Origin: Vibrio coralliirubri
Lineage (GTDB): Bacteria > Pseudomonadota > Gammaproteobacteria > Enterobacterales > Vibrionaceae
Direction of reading: 5' to 3'
Assembly (NCBI RefSeq): GCF_024347375.1
Contig: NZ_AP025470.1
Coordinates: 1,364,001-1,428,000 of the forward strand
DNA: 64,000 nucleotides
Positions 53,755 through 62,986 of this stretch are shown piece after piece; position 1 is the first letter of the stretch, and each line of letters begins with the position of its first letter. The notes under the pieces are model-generated. The model saw only the letters and a program-made list of their open reading frames with translations. It ran no database searches and was not told the origin of the DNA. The translations under genes and the position numbers were made by a program.

Positions 53755-55161
53755 CTAGTTATTCGGGTAACCTGGAAACTTAGCTTTAAGGGCCGCACGA
53801 GTCGGGAAGTACTGCTCCATAAATTTCACCATCGCAGGGTCGTTCGCTTGTAGCTCTGTGAACGTTGCTGAACTTAACTCTTGCGCGTTGTAACCCTTAT
53901 AGTTCAGGTCGTAGTAGGCATACAAAGAATAGGCTAGGTACTCTTGGTCGTATGACTCTGCGTCTAAATCTGCTTCGACAATCGTAGAGTCTTTACCGTT
54001 CGGAAAGTATGAGCCTGAAAGAATCGCTTTCTCATTCAGTTCATCTAACTCTTTCTGCATCACACCCCATTTCGACGAAGATGATTGCACCGCTAGGTTC
54101 ATCACACCGTAATCGTGAACAAAGTGAATGATCTCTTCGAACGCAGCGTCTCTTTGAGTGACTAGATCCGGTTTATTCTCGCCTGTTGTTGTGTCAGTAG
54201 TTTCAGTCGCGAACAGATCTTGGAAGCGGTAATTTTCATCTAAGAAGTCACCGCCATCTCTGTCAGACCAATCTTCATCGTAAAAGAATCCCATGGTCGC
54301 TTTGCTGTCGTAAATTGCCTTAGTCACTTCAGCGGGGAAGTTATCAAGGTAGTACTGCATGATGTTTTTAACGTGAGCGACTTTTGCTTCAGAATTGTTT
54401 TTAGATTTATCTTCGATCAACAGCGGGATCTTATAACCATGAGCTTCTACGCAAGTTCGTTGCTTGATGCCATTTGTAAGCAGCTCACCTGTTGTATTTG
54501 AGATAACAGAACAGTCAGCTGTAGGCACTCGTGAGAATCTCTCTGAGGCGCTTTGAGCGAAGGATGGAACAAATTGGATGCCATTGCTCAAAGTGTTGCC
54601 AACACGAACATAGAGGTTCATAGGTCTCATTTGGTCGATATTAAATTTGTCACCAGTAGCATCAATAATGAATTGCTTATTGATGGTCACAGTGTCCACT
54701 TTTTTCCATCGAATGACGTTGTTTATGTCATTTTCAACCTCAGCGATAGCAAGCTTTTCAGGTGTCTTTGTTGAGTTAAAGTTCTCGTAGTAAATATCGA
54801 AATTTTCAACGTTAAACGTTTTACCCGCTGAGTTGGTTGCCGTCACTGAGAAGGTAATATCAGCATCGTTTTGGGTTTTGTAATTGCGCTTAGGAATGCC
54901 GTGAACTTGTGCGAAGCTGCCGCTAGATTTTAGATTATTACCATACTGAGTAATATCAATGTTCACGTTTTTGTCTGTACCCGCAGCAATCGATTTCACG
55001 CTGAATTGCAGTGAGTAATTGCTTCCTAAACTAACCACTGAGCTAGCGCTTGATGCATCGATTACATTCTTTGACGCGCTCGTGTTATTGCTGTCGCTGC
55101 CGCCGCATGCAGTTAGCATCGTAGTCAGAACAAGAGTTGGAATTGTGAGTTTGTATACCAT
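53755..55161 (-). CDS. Uncharacterised lipoprotein with histidine-rich EExxHxxxH segment
   Basis: The 468-aa product has a lipoprotein signal (TMLTACGG lipobox, Cys about residue 18), a Ser/Asn-rich linker, an N-terminal beta-rich part (about 35-180) and an acidic, aromatic C-terminal part. That part contains AFEEIIHFVHDYG (DNA about 54106-54145) and, later, YDQEYLAYSLYAYYDL. The spacing recalls a metal-binding helix of metallopeptidases, but the canonical HExxH is not present. I do not recognise the family. Start chosen at 55161 because the lipobox needs it. Confidence 0.7.
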   Translation of the reverse strand: MVYKLTIPTLVLTTMLTACGGSDSNNTSASKNVIDASSASSVVSLGSNYSLQFSVKSIAAGTDKNVNIDITQYGNNLKSSGSFAQVHGIPKRNYKTQNDADITFSVTATNSAGKTFNVENFDIYYENFNSTKTPEKLAIAEVENDINNVIRWKKVDTVTINKQFIIDATGDKFNIDQMRPMNLYVRVGNTLSNGIQFVPSFAQSASERFSRVPTADCSVISNTTGELLTNGIKQRTCVEAHGYKIPLLIEDKSKNNSEAKVAHVKNIMQYYLDNFPAEVTKAIYDSKATMGFFYDEDWSDRDGGDFLDENYRFQDLFATETTDTTTGENKPDLVTQRDAAFEEIIHFVHDYGVMNLAVQSSSSKWGVMQKELDELNEKAILSGSYFPNGKDSTIVEADLDAESYDQEYLAYSLYAYYDLNYKGYNAQELSSATFTELQANDPAMVKFMEQYFPTRAALKAKFPGYPNN

Positions 55162-55329
55162 AGGGGACCAAGTTATCTGCAAGCTATAAAGCCAGCATGT
55201 TACAAGAAATGGCATTTGCTCTTAGTAAGCTTTTGTAAGTAATGTATTAATATTGCTTACAAATAAGCAATAAGTGATTGGCGGTGATTATTTGTTTGAG
55301 CTGCTCGATACTAGAATCTCAGACAACAA

Positions 55330-55355
55330 AAAGCCCGAGCATAAACTCGGGCTTT
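55330..55355 (-). terminator. cydC terminator
   Basis: AAAGCCCGAG (55330-55339) / CTCGGGCTTT (55346-55355); on the minus strand the stem ends in a run of five T. Confidence 0.88.
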
Positions 55356-55385
55356 GAATGGTTTTCTTTATAACTTATGAAGGAG

Positions 55386-57107
55386 CTAGATTGCCTGACG
55401 AAGTTGGAAGTAACGTCCTTCTTCGTTTAATAGCTTCTCGTGAGAGCCGTTTTCAACGATCTCGCCTTGTTCAATCAGAACAATAGAATCCATCGATTCC
55501 AGACCAATCAAACGGTGCGTGATGAAGATAACCGTCTTGCCTTCGAAGTGCTTCTCGAACAGCGTCATGATGCTTTGCTCTGTTTGCTTATCTAAGCCTT
55601 CTGTTGGCTCATCTAGAAGCAGGATAGGAGCATCATGAAGAATCGCACGTGCGATACCAATACGGCGCTTCTCACCACCAGACAGTTGACGACCACCATC
55701 ACCTAACCAGCTATCAAGCGCGTTATTCTCAAGCAGTTTTTCTAGGCCAACGTCTTTTAAGATATTCGCTAAGTGATCATCGGTTGCTTCTGGTCTTGCA
55801 ATCAACAAGTTGTCACGCAAAGTACCATTTAGAATGTCGACACGTTGGCTTACCACACTGATTGATTCACGAAGCTGTGATTCATTCCACTGAGTCAGTT
55901 CAATGCCCGCAATTGAGATGTAACCCTTCTTAGGATCCCAGTAGCGAGTCAGAAGCTGAATCAGAGTCGATTTACCAGAACCCGTTTGACCCACAATCGC
56001 AACCTTGTTCGTTGCAGGGATTGTCAGGTCGACAGCATTCAGAACATTGCGCTCAGAGTCAGGGTAGTTGAACGTCACGTTTGAGAACGTAATATCAAGT
56101 GGCTTGTTGATGTCGAGCTTCTCTTCAGCAAACTGAACTTCAGGCTCCGACAGAATAACTTCGTTCAAGCGACGAGCAGAAGACAGAGTTTGACCTAAAT
56201 GCTGGAACGCGCCTGCGATTGGCATTAATAGCTCGAAGCTTGCCATAGTTGCGAATGCCATTAGTGCGATGAACGGGTCTGGTGCATTACCACCCACACC
56301 GTCAGCCGCAAGCCAAAGCATAAGAACCAGCGTCAAACCGTTGAACAGCATCAGTGCTGCTGACGCCATACCGGTTAGGTTAGCGTTCACAAACTGATTC
56401 GCCATCAGCTTGCGTTGCGTTTCTAGAATCGCATTACGGTAACGCTCTTCAGCACCGAACAGAGTCAGTTCGCTGTAGCCTTCAATCCAATCTAGCGTAG
56501 TGACACGAAGATCCGCTTTGTTCTGTGTCAGTTCACCACCGTTACGTTTCCCCAATTTGTAGAACAAGATTGGCCAAACCAACAGCATGATAAGAAGGAT
56601 AGAACCTAAGATTAAACCTAGTGAGCTATCGAACCACATCAAGAACAGAGTCAGGAAGAAGATCCCGAACACACCCACCGTCACTGGGCTGACTAAGCGC
56701 AAGTACACGTGGTCCATGGCATCGACATCAGCAACCAAACGGTTCAGTAGGTCAGCATCACGAAGGTTTGAAATACGACCTGGGATCAGCGGAGCCAGCT
56801 TCTTGAAGAAGAAGATACGCAGATCAGTTAACAGTTTGAATGTCGCATTGTGGCTAACAACACGTTCACCCCAACGACCCGCAGTACGGCTCATTGCCAA
56901 ACCACGTACACCACCGCCCGGCAGCATGTAGTTGAAGGTTTCACGTGCAATCGTAAGGCCAGCAACCGCAGAAGCTGAAATAAACCAACCTGATAGCGTT
57001 AACAAGCCGATAGAAGCCGACAGAGTAGCAAAAGCCAATAGCATGCCTAACGATAGGCCAAACCAATGCTTTTTATAGAGTTTCAGGTAAGGCAGTAAAT
57101 CACGCAT
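55386..57107 (-). CDS. cydC: CydC subunit of the cysteine/glutathione exporter CydDC
   Basis: A 573-aa ABC exporter half with six N-terminal helices and an ATPase domain: Walker A VGQTGSGKSTLIQLL (about 366-380), signature LSGGEKRRIGIARA, Walker B ILLLDEPTEGLD. Length equals E. coli CydC (573 aa). CydDC moves reductant to the periplasm and is needed for cytochrome bd assembly. The start overlaps the cydD stop by 8 bases. Confidence 0.96.
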   Translation of the reverse strand: MRDLLPYLKLYKKHWFGLSLGMLLAFATLSASIGLLTLSGWFISASAVAGLTIARETFNYMLPGGGVRGLAMSRTAGRWGERVVSHNATFKLLTDLRIFFFKKLAPLIPGRISNLRDADLLNRLVADVDAMDHVYLRLVSPVTVGVFGIFFLTLFLMWFDSSLGLILGSILLIMLLVWPILFYKLGKRNGGELTQNKADLRVTTLDWIEGYSELTLFGAEERYRNAILETQRKLMANQFVNANLTGMASAALMLFNGLTLVLMLWLAADGVGGNAPDPFIALMAFATMASFELLMPIAGAFQHLGQTLSSARRLNEVILSEPEVQFAEEKLDINKPLDITFSNVTFNYPDSERNVLNAVDLTIPATNKVAIVGQTGSGKSTLIQLLTRYWDPKKGYISIAGIELTQWNESQLRESISVVSQRVDILNGTLRDNLLIARPEATDDHLANILKDVGLEKLLENNALDSWLGDGGRQLSGGEKRRIGIARAILHDAPILLLDEPTEGLDKQTEQSIMTLFEKHFEGKTVIFITHRLIGLESMDSIVLIEQGEIVENGSHEKLLNEEGRYFQLRQAI

Positions 57108-58884
57108 CTAAATTACCCTTATTATCTTGTTGAGCTAAGTTCGCGTTAAGCATCTCTTCAAATAAACCACCCGCAGTCGAAAGCTGAGAGTAATGACCTT
57201 GTTCAACCAGACCACCATCGCGCATAACCAGAATGTTATCGACCGATTTAAGCGGGGCAAGTTGGTGTGTTACAAGCAGGGCAGTGCGGCTTTCGATGTT
57301 GCTATTGATGCCTTTCATTACCAACTGTTCGCTACGAGTATCTAGGCTGGCAGTGGGTTCATCGAGCAACCAGAACTGACCGTCTTGAATCATTGCGCGA
57401 GCCAGAGCCAAACGCTGAGATTGACCCACAGACAGACCGCCAGAGCGATCAGAAATCATGTAATCCAAGCCGTGCTCATTTACGAATTCGTTAGCAAAAG
57501 ACTGCTCAAGTGCATTCTCGACAACTTGGTCAGTGATATCGTGCTTACCTAGAGTGACGTTGTCACGAATTGTGCCGTGCAGTAGCAACGGGTTTTGACC
57601 AACCCAACTAATGGTTTTACGCCAAGAGGCCAAGTCTAAGTCACGCAGTTCAATGCCATTGATTTTCAAGCTTCCTTCATAAGGCATGAAACCAAGAATA
57701 GCGTTGATCAAACTTGTTTTACCCGCACCACTTGGGCCAACTAATGCAGTTGATTGGCGAGTATTCAGTGCGAACGAGATAGGGCCAACCAGTTGAACAC
57801 CTTCAGGGCTTAATACTTTGAGATCTTGAGCTTCAATATTGATGCCTTGAGCCGGGTCGAGCTGAGTGTCGCCTGATTTAACCTTAGTGATGTCTGTTTC
57901 TAGGAACTCGACAATACTTTCGGCAGCGCCAACCGCTTGTTGCTTCGCGTGGTAGAAAGTACCTAAGTCACGCAGAGGTTGGTAAAACTCTGGCGCCAAG
58001 ATAAGGATAAACAAACCTGCGAATAGCGTAATGCCTGCGCCGTAGTGACCGAAGTTAAGCTCACCAATGTAGGTGAAACCAAAGTAAACCGCTGTCATTG
58101 CGATAGAGATCGACGTGAAGAACTCAAGTACAGCAGAAGACAAGAAAGCGATTTTCAACACATCCATAGTACGCGTTCTGAACACTTCAGATGCACCTTT
58201 AAGTACCTCTGTTTCAGCGTTAGTGCGATCAAATAGACGGATGGTTGTCATTGACTGCAAACGGTCGTAAAAGTGACCAGAAAGACGTTGCAGTGCTTTG
58301 AAGTTTTTACGGTTTGCATCGGCTGCTTTCATCCCCACAAGTGCCATGAACATTGGTACCAGTGGAGCAGTAATCAAGAAGATCAGTCCTGCTGCCCAGT
58401 TTACTGGGAACACCACAACCAAAATAATGAATGGAATCATTACCGATAAAGACATCTGAGGTAAGTAACGAGAGAAGAAGTCTTGCATGTCTTCTACTTG
58501 TTCTAGTAATAGGGTTGCCCATGTACCCGCAGGTTTGCCTTTGATATAAGCAGGGCCTAACTCACGTAACTTATCAAGGATGAGTTGCCTGATGTAGACA
58601 CGGATCTGTTCACCACAGCGATAACCTGCGATCTCACGTCCCCATGTACAGCCAGCACGGCCAACGACCGATAATGCCAAGCCTGCGAAATGACCAACCA
58701 GTTCAGATTTATCGACATTCTCGATGATCAGCTGGTGAAGAATAGAGGCGAGAAGAGCTGCTTGAGCAATTAAAAACACGCTTGAAAGTACGCCAAGGCT
58801 AATCGCAATCATAAGCCAGCGTTTCGCTAACTTACTCTGTTGCTTAAGCCACTTGTTCAAGCTGCGTTGTTTTTTCTTATCCAT
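57100..58884 (-). CDS. cydD: CydD subunit of the cysteine/glutathione exporter CydDC
   Basis: The 594-aa partner half-transporter has Walker A VGPSGAGKTSLINAILG (about 387-403), signature LSVGQSQRLALARA (Val in place of the usual Gly at the third position) and Walker B FWLLDEPTASLD. The order trxB-cydD-cydC is the same as in E. coli. A terminator separates it from trxB, so it has its own promoter in the gap at 58885-58935. Confidence 0.96.
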   Translation of the reverse strand: MDKKKQRSLNKWLKQQSKLAKRWLMIAISLGVLSSVFLIAQAALLASILHQLIIENVDKSELVGHFAGLALSVVGRAGCTWGREIAGYRCGEQIRVYIRQLILDKLRELGPAYIKGKPAGTWATLLLEQVEDMQDFFSRYLPQMSLSVMIPFIILVVVFPVNWAAGLIFLITAPLVPMFMALVGMKAADANRKNFKALQRLSGHFYDRLQSMTTIRLFDRTNAETEVLKGASEVFRTRTMDVLKIAFLSSAVLEFFTSISIAMTAVYFGFTYIGELNFGHYGAGITLFAGLFILILAPEFYQPLRDLGTFYHAKQQAVGAAESIVEFLETDITKVKSGDTQLDPAQGINIEAQDLKVLSPEGVQLVGPISFALNTRQSTALVGPSGAGKTSLINAILGFMPYEGSLKINGIELRDLDLASWRKTISWVGQNPLLLHGTIRDNVTLGKHDITDQVVENALEQSFANEFVNEHGLDYMISDRSGGLSVGQSQRLALARAMIQDGQFWLLDEPTASLDTRSEQLVMKGINSNIESRTALLVTHQLAPLKSVDNILVMRDGGLVEQGHYSQLSTAGGLFEEMLNANLAQQDNKGNLDA

Positions 58885-58931
58885 TATGAAGGCTTAATGA
58901 TAATTATTATTTGTTGAGGGCGGGTAGTATA

Positions 58932-58964
58932 CAAAAGAAAGCCCAGTGGATATACCGCTGGGCT
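58932..58964 (-). terminator. trxB terminator
   Basis: On the minus strand, AGCCCAG (58958-58964) and CTGGGCT (58940-58946) form the stem, with partial inner pairing, followed by TTTCTTTTG. Confidence 0.8.
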
Positions 58965-59045
58965 CTAGGGATTTACAACAAATTGTGATGATGCCCTGCA
59001 TCTACTGAGGCGAGAGCTCCGATAACCAAATCTGCAATCTCAGAT

Positions 59046-60538
<1,493 letters not shown>

Positions 60539-61087
60539 TCAGCTATGACTGATAATCGCTGCTTCTGTTGCTAATTTGAGCGTGGTGATTTTATCACTAG
60601 TCATCTCAAAGCTACTTTCATATTTATTCGTTGAAGCTACTCGAAGTTGACGCTCGACAGACATCAGATCACCAATAACTCTACGTAACTTAGCTGCTGA
60701 CATACGAATCTGTTTCATTATTTGCATCACCGACGCCCCTGAAACGATAACGCAACCACTCATTGCGTAATACTTTGCATTGAGAATCATTTCAAACTCT
60801 CGGATACAACTATTAGCAACAAACAGCTCATCGATAGTCAAGCTGTCAAAGTAGCTCTCAACATGCGCTGAAAGCTCTATCTCACGATAAACCTCCCTTA
60901 GCTTTTGGGCTTGACCATCTAGTTGACCAATAATAATATTGACTAATTCATAGTTTTCATCTGATAGATAAAATTCGTCATTTTTATACTCTGAACCTTC
61001 CAGACTAAGTTCCATAGCTTTAGCAATCATACCGCTTATACTATCATTCGCACTGCCATCAAAAGCTGCCCTGATAATTTTACTCAT
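60539..61087 (-). CDS. Hypothetical protein, 182 aa
   Basis: Largely helical, acidic, with no signal peptide. A mildly hydrophobic stretch (YAMSGCVIVSGASVMQIMKQ, about 108-127) is not clearly transmembrane. AAGAGGCACGGT precedes ATG 61087, supporting a real start. I do not recognise the family. It neighbours a DUF2971 gene in an accessory patch beside trxB. Confidence 0.6.
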   Translation of the reverse strand: MSKIIRAAFDGSANDSISGMIAKAMELSLEGSEYKNDEFYLSDENYELVNIIIGQLDGQAQKLREVYREIELSAHVESYFDSLTIDELFVANSCIREFEMILNAKYYAMSGCVIVSGASVMQIMKQIRMSAAKLRRVIGDLMSVERQLRVASTNKYESSFEMTSDKITTLKLATEAAIISHS

Positions 61088-61448
61088 ACCGTGCCTCTTG
61101 TTTATTGCGACCTCAAAAGTATTATAGGGATATATTGGTAAAATGATAAGCTTGGCTAATCCAGCCTATGTAGGTTCTAGACAAAAATGCGTTTTGGCAA
61201 ATCGAACATTAGCAATTCATTAATAACTAGAGATATGGCAAAAGGAAATTGACGTGCGGAACGCAGCGGATGGTGTGTCGAAACCTCTGCCTTACGAAGA
61301 CCGCACTCGCCTTGAGAAAAGCATCAAAGCCGCTACCCTCCTAGAGCAGATCGCACAATTTACTTATATAGAGGCTCGGGCTTGTTCAACACTCGGGATT
61401 TAGTGTTAGCTGCGCAACACCTTAATCCTTATTAGTTAGCCTTCTGTA
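61088..61448. other. 361-base region with a possible decayed gene fragment
   Basis: The plus strand is open from 61227 to a TAG at 61401-61403, with protein-like content (YEDRTRLEKSIKAATLLEQI) but no good start, so it may be a remnant of a lost gene. On the minus strand, GGATT...AATCC and GTGTT...AACAC near 61391-61424 form a small hairpin just after the DUF2971 stop, possibly a weak attC relic. Confidence 0.4.
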
Positions 61449-62258
61449 TTAGCGAGTCTTTCTATTTAAGTTGTACATATTTATGTACTTACTATAATTT
61501 TTTTCATCGTAATCAACAATATCAAGTTTAAATTGATGAGAATGGACATATGCTTCACGAACTTTTATGCCAAGGTTTCTACACTTTTCATAAACCTCTT
61601 TTTTTGTAGCCACAGGCATTTGGCAGCCTAATACTATTGATTTTATCATTTGCGGCTCTAGAGCATAGAAATACATATCTGACTTCGGAGGAGCCGTAGC
61701 TAAATCAATAGGCAATAACAAACGATGCTCTTGCTCGTATTCCCACTCTGGGGATTTAACAAACCACGATTCGGTATCGTATTCAAGCTCGCTTGGCTCA
61801 ATGTAAGTTGGACGCTCAAGTGTATATTTAACTTTTCGTAATTCACCTATATTTTGGTAGTGGTCATACATTTTTTCCCCAAAAAAATTGGTGGCATTCT
61901 TATATTTCCCGGTAAAAAACTCAGCAGTCTTATCAAGCTCTATACATATACCTTCATGATTGTTAGCGTAGTGCGCCCACATCAAAAGATTGCTTTCATC
62001 TGAAGCGAAACATAACACTCCAACGCTTGCCCTGACACCAACTTGCGCGTCCCAAGCCATATCGTAATACGCAGCCCCATCAGATAATGTACTAGAAAGT
62101 GACATTATTAAATCATGTTCTTCTTTATCAACAGAACTTAGGTAATTGCCCATAACCATTTCAAATGGGTCGTTGAATTCACCAAATCTAGATAATTTTA
62201 AAAAGAAATTATCAAAGAACTCAGGTCTATATTGTGTGTATTTGAAAACTGACGTCAC
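61449..62258 (-). CDS. DUF2971 domain protein
   Basis: This 269-aa protein has the DUF2971 hallmarks: the N-terminal KYTQYRPEF...FNDPFEM, the central FASDESNLLMWAHYANNHEG (about 80-99) and WEYEQEHRLLLP (about 172-183), then IKSIVLGCQMP. The family is common in mobile islands and integron cassettes; a function is not established. It uses a GTG start and begins about 25 bases after the attC-like site, as cassette genes do. Confidence 0.82.
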   Translation of the reverse strand: MTSVFKYTQYRPEFFDNFFLKLSRFGEFNDPFEMVMGNYLSSVDKEEHDLIMSLSSTLSDGAAYYDMAWDAQVGVRASVGVLCFASDESNLLMWAHYANNHEGICIELDKTAEFFTGKYKNATNFFGEKMYDHYQNIGELRKVKYTLERPTYIEPSELEYDTESWFVKSPEWEYEQEHRLLLPIDLATAPPKSDMYFYALEPQMIKSIVLGCQMPVATKKEVYEKCRNLGIKVREAYVHSHQFKLDIVDYDEKNYSKYINMYNLNRKTR

Positions 62259-62282
62259 AAATGAAATCCATGTGAAGAAAAA

Positions 62283-62384
62283 GGCTAACGCCTCACTAAG
62301 AGGCGAGTAATTGTTGGCTAAAATGTGAAGCGAAGCAGAACCGAGCCAACAGTTACGAGTCCTGCTTTAGTGACTTGTTAGAGC
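62283..62384 (-). repeat. attC-like integron recombination site
   Basis: An imperfect palindrome of about 100 bases. Read on the minus strand it begins GCTCTAAC and ends GCGTTAGCC. Paired inner segments are CACTAA/TTAGTG, GTAA/TTAC and TGTTGGCT/AGCCAACA, around a GCTTCGCTTC-containing loop. This is the architecture of Vibrio-type attC sites. It begins only 2 bases after the stop of the upstream gene on that strand. Core bases deviate by one position from GTTRRRY/RYYYAAC, so it may be degenerate. Confidence 0.6.
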
Positions 62385-62386
62385 TA

Positions 62387-62839
62387 CTAGCCACCTAAGC
62401 CTAATAAAACACCGCCACCAGACATAGAATTTCCTGAAAAGGAACCGTTTGGCATATGCATATTCTTAGCATCACCATAGAGATTTAAACCTATTGGTCT
62501 AAGATCCATATTTTCCACAACAGCTTCACTATTTGATACATTCCGAACTTTCAATACTTGCTTACCTTGAATAGTGATAATTATTGAACCATCAATTTCT
62601 TTAACCTCAACAGCAGGAAACTTTGAAACTGAATTCTCAACGATTGACACAAACTCCATTTTTTCAGGATTACTGATCGCTTGAAGCCAAACCTGTGGTT
62701 TTTCCCCGTAACCAATAATTAAAGGTAATGCTCCTGCTAATTCAACCAAATGCCCACCACCTATTAATGAATTACTACAGATAGTTAGCTTTTCGTATGG
62801 CTGATATGAAGATGGGAGATTATTTCTTGTATAAGTCAT
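62387..62839 (-). CDS. Hypothetical protein, 150 aa, glycine-rich C-terminus
   Basis: Predicted beta-rich with no signal peptide. It has LIGGGHLVELAGALPLIIGY near residues 25-44 and ends in a flexible Gly/Ser/Asn tail (SFSGNSMSGGGVLLGLGG, last 18 residues). The start overlaps the stop of a truncated membrane-protein gene by four bases (ATGA), and GGGAGA precedes it. The attC-like site follows its stop directly. I do not recognise the family. Confidence 0.6.
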   Translation of the reverse strand: MTYTRNNLPSSYQPYEKLTICSNSLIGGGHLVELAGALPLIIGYGEKPQVWLQAISNPEKMEFVSIVENSVSKFPAVEVKEIDGSIIITIQGKQVLKVRNVSNSEAVVENMDLRPIGLNLYGDAKNMHMPNGSFSGNSMSGGGVLLGLGG

Positions 62840-62986
62840 TCGTTTTCTCCCGATACAACTTGTCTTTGTTTTGGAGCCGTATTGAAGTGCTCTTTGATCT
62901 CTTTCATTACTCGTTTTCTGTCGTTGGGCAGAGCTAAACCTACTAAATATAGAACGATGGAAATAGCGACACCTGCACCTAATGCA
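62836..62986 (-). pseudogene. 3' remnant of a membrane-protein gene cut by IS copy 2
   Basis: The minus-strand frame is open from the IS edge (62986) to a TGA at 62836-62838. It encodes a hydrophobic helix (ALGAGVAISIVLYLVGLALP) and a charged tail (DRKRVMKEIKEHF). No start is left on this side of the IS. The ATGA overlap with the 150-aa gene shows the two were once one translation-coupled unit. Its N-terminal part would lie beyond the IS, outside the window. Confidence 0.7.

Noticed and set aside
61227..61403. Open plus-strand stretch encoding about 58 codons
   Set aside because: No suitable start codon or ribosome site; kept only as a possible gene remnant in the intergenic note.
61382..61440. 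Second attC-like site after the DUF2971 gene
   Set aside because: GTTGAAC at one end fits the core, but the opposite end (GGCTAAC) does not pair with it and the internal palindrome is short.
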